Source: Streptomyces novaecaesareae (lineage in GTDB: Bacteria > Actinomycetota > Actinomycetes > Streptomycetales > Streptomycetaceae). Taken from it: 19,279 nucleotides of DNA. Each line of letters opens with the position of its first letter. Position 1 is the first letter of the stretch. The stretch spans positions 1 through 19,279 of the forward strand of contig NZ_JNWQ01000109.1 of the NCBI RefSeq assembly GCF_000716875.1, given 5' to 3'. The notes beneath the pieces were generated by a model that saw only the letters and a program-made list of their open reading frames with translations, did no database searches and was not told the origin of the DNA. Below are positions 1-7,360 of this stretch, piece after piece. Made by a program: the position numbers and the translations under genes.

Positions 1-100
1 CCGAACAGTGATCTTGGTCGACACGGTTCTAGCAGGAGCTCCGTCCCATTTCAGGCGACTTGACGCGGCCACCCACAGCTCTATCTACACGGCGTTGGAG

Positions 101-1441
101 CTAGATCCGGGCGGTGGCGATCTCGGGCGGCGCGGCCATGGCCGGCGGCTCGGCGGTGTGCCGGGCGGCCGTGCGCTCGGAGTACTCCCGCAGGAATCCC
201 GCAGCGACCAGACCGATCACGCCCGCGGCCGCCATGTAGACGGCGATCGGCGTCCAGCTGTGGTACCTGCTGAGCAGCGAGGTGGCGATGATCGGGCTGA
301 CGGCACCGCCGAGCAGCCCGCCCACGTTGTAGCTGATGGACATTCCGGAATACCGCACGACGGTGGGGAACAGCTGCGGCAGGAACGCCGCCTGGGCGCC
401 GTAGTTCGCGGCGAACCCGGTGAACAGCAGCAGGAAACCGAGGGCCATCAGCGGGAAGGACCGGGTGTCGAGCAGCGGGAACCAGGCGAACGGGGCCACC
501 GTCATGACGACGATGCCGCCGACGAAGACCGCCTTGCGGTTGTACCGGTCGCCAAGCCAGCCGAAGAACGGCATGGCGACGATCAGGAAGACGCACGACA
601 CGACGAGCAGTTCCAGGACGACGGACCGGCTCACGTGGACGGTCGCACCGTATTTGAGCGAGAACACCGACCCGAGGTAGAAGACCAGGAACAGGGGGAT
701 CGTCGACAGCGACGCGCACAGGGTGATCAGACCGTGCCGCGACAGGACGTCGAACGCCGGCCTGGTCCTGACCGCACCCTCGGCCTTCGACTGCTCGAAC
801 TCGGGGGTCTCCGCGATCCGCAGCCGGACGTGGAGCGCGACACCCACGAGCACGGCGCTGAGGAGGAACGGCAGCCGCCAGCCCCAGGACAGCACCTGCC
901 GGTCCGGAAGCTGGGTGACGAGCAGGAGGACGCCGTTGGCCAGCAGCAGGCCCCAGGCGTTGCCGGTGCCGACGATGCCGGTGAGCAGGCCCCGCCGGTT
1001 CGGCTGCGCGCTCTCCAACGCCATCAGGAAGCCGCCGCTCGACTCCCCGCCGACGGAGAACCCCTGGACGAACCGGAGGATCGTCAGCAGGATCGGGGCG
1101 GCGACGCCGATCGTCCCGTAGGTGGGGAGCAGGCCGATCAGGACCGTCGCGCCACCCATCAGGACGAGCGTGGTGACCAGTGTCGTCTTGCGGCCGATCC
1201 GGTCCCCGAAGTGCCCGAAGACGACGGCGCCGAGCGGCCTTCCCACGAAGGCGACCGCGAAGGTCGACAGCGACAGCAGGGTGCCGGTCATGGGGTCGAA
1301 CGAGGGGAAGAAGAGCTTGTTGAAGTAGAGCGAGGAGAACGAACCGTAGATGAGGAACTCGTAGAACTCGATGCTGTTCCCGATGAGGCTGCTCAGCACG
1401 GCTCTTCTGCGCTGCCCCCTGCTCATGGTGACGGCGTTCAT
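101..1441 (-). CDS. MFS transporter, metabolite:H+ symporter (MHS) type
   Basis: Predicted 446-residue inner-membrane transporter with about 12 hydrophobic segments. The N-terminal part carries an acidic residue in the first helix (IEFYEF, around residue 25) and the loop motif GDRIGRK at about 79-85. Both are typical of the MHS branch of the major facilitator superfamily (shikimate, proline/betaine and dicarboxylate permeases). MHS members usually import small organic acids, so uptake of an acidic precursor or export of a small acid product are both possible. I chose the ATG at 1441 because GGAGG lies 4 bases upstream; an in-frame GTG at 1468 would add nine residues. The gene follows the CoA ligase in the same direction, but a strong hairpin lies between them, so it may be transcribed separately or only by readthrough. 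The substrate cannot be told from sequence. Confidence 0.88.
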   Translation of the reverse strand: MNAVTMSRGQRRRAVLSSLIGNSIEFYEFLIYGSFSSLYFNKLFFPSFDPMTGTLLSLSTFAVAFVGRPLGAVVFGHFGDRIGRKTTLVTTLVLMGGATVLIGLLPTYGTIGVAAPILLTILRFVQGFSVGGESSGGFLMALESAQPNRRGLLTGIVGTGNAWGLLLANGVLLLVTQLPDRQVLSWGWRLPFLLSAVLVGVALHVRLRIAETPEFEQSKAEGAVRTRPAFDVLSRHGLITLCASLSTIPLFLVFYLGSVFSLKYGATVHVSRSVVLELLVVSCVFLIVAMPFFGWLGDRYNRKAVFVGGIVVMTVAPFAWFPLLDTRSFPLMALGFLLLFTGFAANYGAQAAFLPQLFPTVVRYSGMSISYNVGGLLGGAVSPIIATSLLSRYHSWTPIAVYMAAAGVIGLVAAGFLREYSERTAARHTAEPPAMAAPPEIATARI

Positions 1442-1513
1442 TTCGCCTCCGATCTGATGAGTCGTCACATAGGTCGACTGGTGGTCTGGTTGTGCCGGTG
1501 GGGTCCGTGGACG

Positions 1514-1566
1514 GGCGAGCGGGCCGTGCGGTCGGCGTTGTGCGCCGACGGCAGAGCCCGCTCGCC
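1514..1566 (-). terminator. Hairpin terminator after the oxygenase operon
   Basis: Perfect 11-bp inverted repeat (GGCGAGCGGGC at 1514-1524, GCCCGCTCGCC at 1556-1566). It encloses a second perfect 7-bp stem (GTCGGCG at 1531-1537, CGCCGAC at 1543-1549) with a 5-base loop. It lies 26 bases downstream of the CoA ligase stop and upstream of the transporter start. There is no clear T-run, which is common for high-GC actinomycete terminators. It probably ends or attenuates the upstream operon. Confidence 0.6.
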
Positions 1567-1591
1567 GAACCGAAGGAATGCGCCTGGTCCG

Positions 1592-3298
1592 CTAACTCTG
1601 GAAGTCCTCCTCCCACCACTCCTGTGCCGACCGCGAACTCCGCTCCTGCTCCCGCCGCCGCAGCTCGGCGCGCTGGGTCTTGTTGGAGACGGTGGTCTTG
1701 GGCAGCTCGGTGAACTCGATGCGGCGGATGCGCTTGTAGGGCGCGAGGTGTTCGCGGGCGTGCGCGAGGATGAGCTGTGCGGTCTGGGCCTCCGGCAGGT
1801 AGCCGGCGGCGAGCGCCACGTACGCCTTGGGCACGGCCAGTCGCATCGGTTCGGGCGAGGGCACCACGGCGGCGTCCAGGACGGCCGGGTGCTGCAGCAG
1901 CACGCTCTCCAGCTCGAAGGGGGATATCCGGTAGTCGGACGCCTTGAAGACGTCGTCGCCGCGCCCCACGTAGGTGAAGCGGCCCTCGGCGTCACGGGAG
2001 GCGATGTCGCCGGTGTGGTAGTAGCCGTCGCGCATGGAGCGTGCGGTCGCCTCGGCATCGCCCAGGTACCCGGTCATCAGGCCGAGCGGCAGGGAGTCCA
2101 GCGGGAGGCAGACCTCGCCCTCCGCGGGGCTGCCCTCGACGGGTGTGCCGGTGCGCGGGTCCAGCAGCGTCACCTCGTAGCCCGGCATCGCCCAGCCCAG
2201 TGTCCCGTCCGCGTTCGGCATCCCCGGCGGGTTCCCGATCGAGGCGGTGGTCTCGGTCTGTCCGTAGCCGTCCCGGACGGTGACCCCCCACGCCTCGCGG
2301 ATGCGGCGCACCACCTCCGAGTTCAGCGGTTCGCCGGCGGCCACCGCCTCGCGCAGCGACATCGGCAACCGGTTGAGGTCCTCGCGGATCAGGCTGCGCC
2401 AGACGGTGGGCGGCGCACAGAAGGAGGTCACCTCGCAGCGCGACATCATCTCCAGCAGCGGACGCGCGGCGAACCTCGGCTGGTTGACGATCATGACCGT
2501 CGCCTCGGCGTTCCAGGGCGAGAACAGGTTGCTCCAGGCCCACTTCCCCCACCCGGGGGAGGAGATGTTGAGGTGCACGTCGCCGGGGCGCAGGCCGAGC
2601 CAGTACATGGTCGACAGGTGGCCGACCGGATAGCTCACGCTGGTGTGCCCGACCATCTTGGGGAGGGAGGTCGTGCCCGAGGTGAAGTAGATCAGCGACA
2701 GGTCCTCGGGCCCGGTCCGCTCCACCTCCAGGAGCGGCTCGGCGTCGTAGGCCTGCCGGTAGTCCTGCCAGCCCGCAACCGGCTCCCCGACGGCGATGCG
2801 CGTCCAGTCGCCGCTCAGCTCCGCCAGCTTGGGGGTGAGGCCGGCCTCGGCGATGACGTGCCCGACCCGGCCGCGCTCCAGCCGGTCGGCCAGGTCGGCG
2901 GGCGTGAGCTGGACGGCCGTGGGGATCACCGTGCAGCCCAGCCGGAACGCGGCCAGCACGGACTCCCACAGCTCCACCCGGTTGGGGAGCATCAGCATGA
3001 TGCGGTCCCCGCGCCGTACGCCGGCCGACCGCAGCCATCGGGCGACCCGCCGGGAGCGCTCGGCCAGCTCGGCGAAACTCAGTGCGGTGTCGGCGAGGAG
3101 CGCACCCTCCTTGTCCAGGTCGACCACGCGCAGCGCGGTGGCGTCGTTCCCTTCGGCGACGGCGTCGAACCAGTCCGCGACCCAGTTGAAGGTCTCCCCG
3201 AGTGCGGGCCTGGGGAAGGCCCGGGCACGCGGCAGGTCCCCGTAGGCGGACAGCAGGTGGTCGCGGGCGCGTCGGAACTCGTCGGTCGCTGTACCCAT
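1592..3298 (-). CDS. Acyl/aryl-CoA ligase (ACSM/benzoate-CoA ligase-like, AMP-forming)
   Basis: 568-residue ANL-superfamily enzyme predicted to activate a carboxylic acid with ATP and load it onto CoA. Visible motifs are the phosphate-binding loop TSGTTSLPKM at 206-215, YGQTE at 345-349, TGD at 429-431, GRGDDVFK at 445-452 and a C-terminal lysine in SNKTQR (about 540). The stretch around PGWGKWAWSNLFSPW (248-262) matches the medium-chain acyl-CoA and benzoate-type ligases. Two positions are unusual: Ser replaces the usual Gly after TSGTT, and Asn precedes the catalytic Lys where Gly is common. The ATG at 3298 has GGGAGG about 8 bases upstream and begins 5 bases after the hydratase stop. As the last gene of the operon it probably supplies the CoA thioester for the PaaA-type oxygenase. 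An aromatic or short acyl acid is possible; the exact substrate is unknown. Confidence 0.9.
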   Translation of the reverse strand: MGTATDEFRRARDHLLSAYGDLPRARAFPRPALGETFNWVADWFDAVAEGNDATALRVVDLDKEGALLADTALSFAELAERSRRVARWLRSAGVRRGDRIMLMLPNRVELWESVLAAFRLGCTVIPTAVQLTPADLADRLERGRVGHVIAEAGLTPKLAELSGDWTRIAVGEPVAGWQDYRQAYDAEPLLEVERTGPEDLSLIYFTSGTTSLPKMVGHTSVSYPVGHLSTMYWLGLRPGDVHLNISSPGWGKWAWSNLFSPWNAEATVMIVNQPRFAARPLLEMMSRCEVTSFCAPPTVWRSLIREDLNRLPMSLREAVAAGEPLNSEVVRRIREAWGVTVRDGYGQTETTASIGNPPGMPNADGTLGWAMPGYEVTLLDPRTGTPVEGSPAEGEVCLPLDSLPLGLMTGYLGDAEATARSMRDGYYHTGDIASRDAEGRFTYVGRGDDVFKASDYRISPFELESVLLQHPAVLDAAVVPSPEPMRLAVPKAYVALAAGYLPEAQTAQLILAHAREHLAPYKRIRRIEFTELPKTTVSNKTQRAELRRREQERSSRSAQEWWEEDFQS

Positions 3299-3303
3299 GG
3301 TGA

Positions 3304-4110
3304 TTACCTCCCGTTGAAGGTCGCGCGGCCGGGCCCGTCGGCGGCGAACGCCCGCATGCCGGTCAGCCGGTCCTCGGTGGCGAACAGTGCGGCGAACACG
3401 GACCGTTCGATCGCGAGGCCGGCGCGCAGATCGGTCGCCAGGCCCCCGTCGACGGCGGTCTTGGCGGCGTGCAGGGCCAGCGCCGGGCCGGTCTCGAAGC
3501 GCCGCGCCCACTGCAGCGCGGCCTCCAGCACCTGGTCGGTCGGGGTGACCTGGTCCACCAGGCCGATCTCCAGTGCCTCGTCCGCGCCGACCTGCCGTCC
3601 GGTGAAGATCAGTTCCTTGGCCCTGGCCGGGCCGATCAGCCGGGGCAGCCGCTGGGTGCCGCCGGCTCCCGGGATGACGCCGAGCAGGATCTCGGGGAGC
3701 CCGAGGCGCGCCTCGCTGCCGCAGATGCGCGCGTCGGCGGTCAGGGCCAGCTCGCAACCGCCGCCGAGGGCAGGGCCGTTGATGGCGGCCACCACCGGCT
3801 TGGGGATGGCGGCCACCGCGTCGAAGGCGGCCTGGAGCACGGCCGCGTGCCCGACCATCTCGGCGTGCGACATCGTGGCCATTTCCTTGATGTCGGCCCC
3901 GGCCGAGAAGGCCCTGGGCCCGCCGTACACGACCACCGCGCGAACCCGCTGGTCCGTCGCGGCCTGCTCGGCGGCGAGGCGCAGCGCGGACTGCGCCGCA
4001 CGGTCGAGCACGTTGAGCGGCGGGCGGTCCAGGCGCAGGACGCCGATCGCTCCGTCGATGTCCAGCCGGGCGGTGGGGTGTCCCACCGCGGGGGCGGTCG
4101 TCACGACCAC
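3304..4110 (-). CDS. Enoyl-CoA hydratase/isomerase family protein
   Basis: 268-residue crotonase-fold protein. The oxyanion-hole segments are FSAGADIKEM (68-77) and GPALGGGCE (112-120). Both acidic residues of true hydratases are present: Glu120 in GGGCE and Glu140 in GLPEILLG, so water addition or elimination on an enoyl-CoA, or double-bond isomerisation, is plausible. In phenylacetate catabolism, crotonase-fold proteins (PaaF, PaaG) act just after the epoxidase. Here the gene lies in one operon with the PaaABCD-like genes and could play the PaaG-like role. The GTG at 4110 is preferred because GGAGG lies 6 bases upstream, giving a 10-base overlap with the SDR gene. A GTG at 4104 would give a 4-base GTGA overlap. 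Family confidence is high, reaction low. Confidence 0.9.
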   Translation of the reverse strand: MVVTTAPAVGHPTARLDIDGAIGVLRLDRPPLNVLDRAAQSALRLAAEQAATDQRVRAVVVYGGPRAFSAGADIKEMATMSHAEMVGHAAVLQAAFDAVAAIPKPVVAAINGPALGGGCELALTADARICGSEARLGLPEILLGVIPGAGGTQRLPRLIGPARAKELIFTGRQVGADEALEIGLVDQVTPTDQVLEAALQWARRFETGPALALHAAKTAVDGGLATDLRAGLAIERSVFAALFATEDRLTGMRAFAADGPGRATFNGR

Positions 4111-4844
4111 AGCAGACCTCCGTTCACTTCCAGGACGTGGCCGTTGACATAGGTGGACTCGGGACCGGCCAGGAAGACCGCCGCGTCGGCGGCCTCGTCG
4201 GCGCCGCCGGGCCGGCCGAGCGCCAGCCTGGTCTTGTAGTGCGACCAGATCCGCTCGTTCTCGGTGAGTTCCTGGCCCATCCCCTCGTCGAGGATTCCCG
4301 GGGCCAGGGAGTTGACCAGGATGCCGCGTCGGGCCAGCTCGATCGCGCTGACCTTGGTGAACATCTCCACCGCGGCCTTGGTGGCGCAGTACCCGGCGGC
4401 GCCGATCGCGACCCGGGTCGCCATGGAGGAGGAGACGTTGATGATCCGGCCGGTCGTGCTGCGTTCCAGGTAGGGAACGGCGGCCCTGGTGCAGAGGAAG
4501 ACCCCGGTCAGGTTGGTGGACACCATGTCCTGCCAGTCGTCGACCGGCAGCCGGTCCACCCGGCCGTCCCGGCTCACCCCGGCGTTGGCCACCAGGATGT
4601 CGATGCCGCCGAAGCGTTCGGCGGCCTCGGCCATCAGCGCGGTGACCGAGGCGTCGCTGGTGACGTCGGTCTCGACGTAGGCGCCGCGGCCGGGGGCGAG
4701 GTCGAAGACCTCCTTGATGTCATAGGGGTTGCGGGCGGCGCAGACCACCTGCGCGCCCTCCAGCAGGTAGCGTTCCGCGATCGCCCGGCCGAGGCCCCTG
4801 GTGCCTCCGGTGATCACGGCGGTCTTTCCGCTGAGCCTCATCAT
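4101..4844 (-). CDS. Short-chain dehydrogenase/reductase (SDR)
   Basis: 247-residue classical SDR. The dinucleotide-binding motif TGGTRGLG is at 12-19, NAG at 87-89 and the structural Asn at 111 (TNLTG). The catalytic set is Ser139, Tyr152 and Lys156 (YCATK), and the C-terminal substrate region resembles FabG-like 3-ketoacyl or 3-hydroxyacyl-CoA reductases. Arg at about 38 (AARN) after the second beta strand hints at NADP(H). It probably oxidises or reduces an alcohol/ketone on the CoA-bound intermediate, next to the hydratase. A cis-dihydrodiol dehydrogenase-like role after ring epoxidation is another option. The first ATG at 4844 overlaps the paaD-like stop as ATGA. The ATG one codon on (4841) has the better Shine-Dalgarno spacing (GGGAGG, 6 bases), so the true start is one of these two. 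Confidence 0.92.
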   Translation of the reverse strand: MMRLSGKTAVITGGTRGLGRAIAERYLLEGAQVVCAARNPYDIKEVFDLAPGRGAYVETDVTSDASVTALMAEAAERFGGIDILVANAGVSRDGRVDRLPVDDWQDMVSTNLTGVFLCTRAAVPYLERSTTGRIINVSSSMATRVAIGAAGYCATKAAVEMFTKVSAIELARRGILVNSLAPGILDEGMGQELTENERIWSHYKTRLALGRPGGADEAADAAVFLAGPESTYVNGHVLEVNGGLLWS

Positions 4845-5329
4845 GATCCTCCCTGCCTGGAGTGGGACGTGGCGAGCGCGGCGGAGCAGCCGGCCGTACC
4901 GATCACGTCGAAGAGCGAGCCGCAGGCGCGGCAGTCGTAGGGCACCTTGCAGACCGACCCGCCGAAGCGGCCGGCCCGCATGACGTCCTCGCCGCCGCAG
5001 TACGGACACCGGGGGTCGGCACCGGCCACGCGGTAGCCGGCCATGCGCAGCACGTCCCGGCCGGCCGGGGTCACCGCGGCCGGCTGCCACGCGCCGCGCT
5101 CCCAGACGATCTCGACTTCCTGCCCCGGAGCCGCGTCGGCGAGCGCGGACCGCACCCGTCGGGCGATCTCGCCGAGGCCGGGGCAGCCGAGCCGGGTGGG
5201 GGCCAGGTTGACCTGGATCCGGTCGTCGGTCAGCGACACCGAGCGCAGCACTCCGAGCTGGCGCAGGGTCACGTCGATCTCGGGATCGGTCACGGCGCCG
5301 ACCACGTCGGCGAGCTGGTCGGGGGTCAA
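4841..5329 (-). CDS. paaD: PaaD-like protein (MIP18/DUF59 domain plus zinc ribbon)
   Basis: 162 residues, close to the usual PaaD length. The N-terminal half (about 1-80) is a DUF59/MIP18 domain with DPEIDV (15-20) and LAPTRLGCP (42-50). The C-terminal half is a zinc-ribbon-like Cys cluster: Cys108 and Cys111 (CPYC), Cys127, then Cys133 and Cys136 (CRAC). PaaD is needed for a working phenylacetyl-CoA epoxidase and is thought to help Fe-S or metal assembly, probably of the reductase component. Its position directly after the oxygenase subunits fits that. No ATG or GTG fits the upstream edge. The best start is TTG at 5329, which overlaps the stop of the fusion gene as TTGA, with a G-run about 7 bases upstream; the next gene begins in its stop (ATGA). 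This indicates translational coupling. Confidence 0.88.
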   Translation of the reverse strand: MTPDQLADVVGAVTDPEIDVTLRQLGVLRSVSLTDDRIQVNLAPTRLGCPGLGEIARRVRSALADAAPGQEVEIVWERGAWQPAAVTPAGRDVLRMAGYRVAGADPRCPYCGGEDVMRAGRFGGSVCKVPYDCRACGSLFDVIGTAGCSAALATSHSRQGGS

Positions 5330-6420
5330 CTGAACACCCCCGGCGCGTAGGCGTCGCGGACCACCCGGCCCTGGGCGAGGGAGTGGGCCAGTGCGCTCCC
5401 GCCCAGCCCCGCGGTCCGCGGCAGCGGGTGCTCCGGCAGCTGCGATCCGGGGCCGCCGCCGACCAGTGCGGCGAGACGCTCGTGCAGCGTGGCGGCCGGA
5501 GCCGGATCGCCGGGCAGCGCGCCCGCCGGACCCCCCTGCGGCCGGGCACCGAACACGTCGCCGGCGAGCTCGGTCACTTCGGCGTAGGCACGGGTGAACT
5601 CCGCCCGGGTCTCGGGCCAGTCGCTCAGCGCCCGCGCCCACCGCCGCCAGTGGTCGAGGTGGACGAGTTGCTCCTCGCGGACGGCGGCGATCGCGGACAG
5701 CTGCGCCGCGTCGGTCTCGACCTGCGCGGTCTGCTCGGCGAGTACGGTGACGGCCGCGGCGACGACGAGACCGCAGGCCACGGTGGACGGCCAGTCGGTG
5801 ATCCGCTCGATGACGCGCGACACCTGCCACTGCTCCTGCGCCCGGTCGAAGAACCAGGCGTCGACGGCGGGCTGGTCGAAGCCGCGCAGCGTCAGGATCG
5901 TCCCGGCGTGCGCCAGCGCCTCCTGCCCGATCGAGCCGACCGCCAGCGCCTCCTCCACGTCGATGTAGTCGCAGATGCGTTCGCCCAGCCGGTTGCCCAG
6001 GACGAACAGGTCGTCGGCGAGCGCCAGCCACAGGTCGGCGAGCCCGGCCTCGCCGGCTCCGGGCGCCTCGTCGCGGTGTGCGGCGGGCGCGCTGTCGCGG
6101 ACCTGCGACGCGGAGCCGGCGGTTTCCGCGGCGGCGGCGCGGTCGCGCCGGCGGGCGGTGGGGAAGCCGGGCTGGCGGTGCGGCATCCGGGTCTTGGCGG
6201 CGAGGAGGCCGCGGTCCTCCGCGCTGGGGACGATCATGTCGTCGCGGCGGACCACCCAGAGCGTGACGAGGTCGTCGCGGCGCCCGTAGGTCTCCTTGGC
6301 CAGGTGCCAGGCGGTGTCCCGGCGCGGCGAGACGATGGAGCCGACATGGTTGAGGGGCGTACTGGAGCCGTGCTGCGCGAACACCTCGTAGACGTCGGTG
6401 TCGGTCGGAATGTGCGGCAT
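5326..6420 (-). CDS. paaBC: PaaB-PaaC fusion, oxygenase structural subunits
   Basis: 364-residue protein that appears to join two normally separate subunits of the phenylacetyl-CoA 1,2-epoxidase. Residues about 8-87 resemble PaaB: YEVFAQ at 11-16, HVGSIVSP at 25-32, LWVVRRDD at 54-61, ending in HRQPGFP. Residues about 126-360 resemble PaaC, the helical structural partner of PaaA: LWLALADDLFVLGNRLGE and GQEALAHA. An Ala/Arg/Glu-rich, probably flexible linker (about 88-125) joins them. Separate PaaB (about 95 aa) and PaaC (about 250 aa) sum to roughly this length. One reading frame runs through with no internal stop or obvious internal start. The ATG at 6420 overlaps the paaA stop by one base (TGATG). 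Expected role: hold PaaA in an active complex and shape the CoA-substrate site. Such a fusion would force 1:1 B:C stoichiometry. Confidence 0.85.
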   Translation of the reverse strand: MPHIPTDTDVYEVFAQHGSSTPLNHVGSIVSPRRDTAWHLAKETYGRRDDLVTLWVVRRDDMIVPSAEDRGLLAAKTRMPHRQPGFPTARRRDRAAAAETAGSASQVRDSAPAAHRDEAPGAGEAGLADLWLALADDLFVLGNRLGERICDYIDVEEALAVGSIGQEALAHAGTILTLRGFDQPAVDAWFFDRAQEQWQVSRVIERITDWPSTVACGLVVAAAVTVLAEQTAQVETDAAQLSAIAAVREEQLVHLDHWRRWARALSDWPETRAEFTRAYAEVTELAGDVFGARPQGGPAGALPGDPAPAATLHERLAALVGGGPGSQLPEHPLPRTAGLGGSALAHSLAQGRVVRDAYAPGVFS

Positions 6421-7307
6421 CACGCCACCCCCTGCATCGCGCGCCGGTACTTCGCATTGCGGTCGAGGGCGTTGCGCACCCAGTCCAGTCGCTTCTGGGA
6501 CGACGGTCCGCCGTTGGCGATCAACTTCTTCACCTCGGCCCAGTCGGGCATCGCGTACTCCCACTCGCCCGAGGGCGCCTGACGGACCAACTCCGGGTCC
6601 ACGTGCACACCGAGCTTCCGGAACACCGGAATGATCTTGTTCAGCCACTTCTGGCGCACCGCGTCGTTGCTGTCCGGCTTCATGCCGACCTGCCACATGC
6701 GGTTGGTGTGCAGGGTGTCGGTGTCGGGCGGCCCGAGGTAGATCAGGATCCGGGTCAGCCACACCTCGAACGCGTCCTGCACCCGGCGGCGCTGCACGGC
6801 GTCACCGTGCGTCATGACCTCGTGGGTCAGGTCCAGGGCGTGCTGGTAGTGGAAGGACTCCTCGCGTTCGACCTTGCGCAGCGCCCTGGCGTAGGGCAGG
6901 TACACGCCCTTCGCCAGGGACTGGAACTGGCAGATCGCCGCCGAGTTCGTCAGCAGCAGCCCGGCGCCGAGCTCCTCCCAGGTCTGGAAGGAGAAGTGGA
7001 AGATGTTGTGCAGCTTCGTGTGGCCCTCCAGGTAGTCGAGGAAGATCCGTTCGCGCGGCACGCCCAGGTCCTCGGCGACGCGGGCGACCGCATGGCCGTG
7101 ACCGACCTCGTCCTGGATCTTGGCCATGAGCATCTGCCGCCTGGTGTGGCCGGGCGCGCGGTCCAGCCACTCGACGTACTGCAGCACGCCCACCAGCTCG
7201 TTGAGCGCCTGGACGCTGGCGAACCGCCTGGCGCCCTCCCGCACGTCGTCGGGCATCGGATCCCACAGCTCGTAGCCGCGGTGCCCCGCCGCATTCGCTG
7301 TCAGCAT
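6420..7307 (-). CDS. paaA: PaaA-like di-iron oxygenase catalytic subunit
   Basis: 295-residue helical ferritin-like protein of the PaaA family, the catalytic subunit of phenylacetyl-CoA epoxidase. Candidate carboxylate and histidine ligands of the di-iron centre are Glu37 (LNELVG), Glu67 and His70 (QDEVGHG), Glu111 or Glu112 (TWEELG), and Glu149/Glu150 with His153 (REESFHYQHA). The pattern of two ExxH-type motifs is intact, so an active monooxygenase is expected. Family members epoxidise the aromatic ring of a CoA thioester using O2 and electrons from the PaaE reductase, which is not seen in this window. The ATG at 7307 has GGAGA 5-6 bases upstream. The gene begins 53 bases after the KASIII gene, the widest gap inside the operon, and its stop overlaps the start of the fusion gene. 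The ring substrate is not known; an aryl-CoA made by the operon's ligase is the natural guess. Confidence 0.92.
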   Translation of the reverse strand: MLTANAAGHRGYELWDPMPDDVREGARRFASVQALNELVGVLQYVEWLDRAPGHTRRQMLMAKIQDEVGHGHAVARVAEDLGVPRERIFLDYLEGHTKLHNIFHFSFQTWEELGAGLLLTNSAAICQFQSLAKGVYLPYARALRKVEREESFHYQHALDLTHEVMTHGDAVQRRRVQDAFEVWLTRILIYLGPPDTDTLHTNRMWQVGMKPDSNDAVRQKWLNKIIPVFRKLGVHVDPELVRQAPSGEWEYAMPDWAEVKKLIANGGPSSQKRLDWVRNALDRNAKYRRAMQGVA

Positions 7308-7360
7308 GTCTGTCTCCTTCCGTAGCTCTTGCGCGGTCTTTCGGCCGTCGTCCGGCCGGC

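Noticed and set aside
8..4147. A 1379-codon open frame on the plus strand across the transporter, ligase and hydratase genes
   Set aside because: It is antisense to four well-supported genes and its translation is low-complexity Arg/Gly/Asp/Gln-rich, as expected from the complementary frame of very GC-rich coding DNA.
5326..6420. PaaB-PaaC fusion as a frameshift or sequencing artefact
   Set aside because: Both parts lie in one frame with a coherent linker, normal junctions at both ends and no sign of a lost stop. Resequencing would settle it, but nothing here suggests an error.
1592..7307. Interpretation as an ordinary phenylacetate degradation operon
   Set aside because: No paaE, paaZ, paaJ or paaH set or recognisable PaaK is present, PaaB and PaaC are fused, and the operon starts with two KASIII genes in a biosynthetic cluster.
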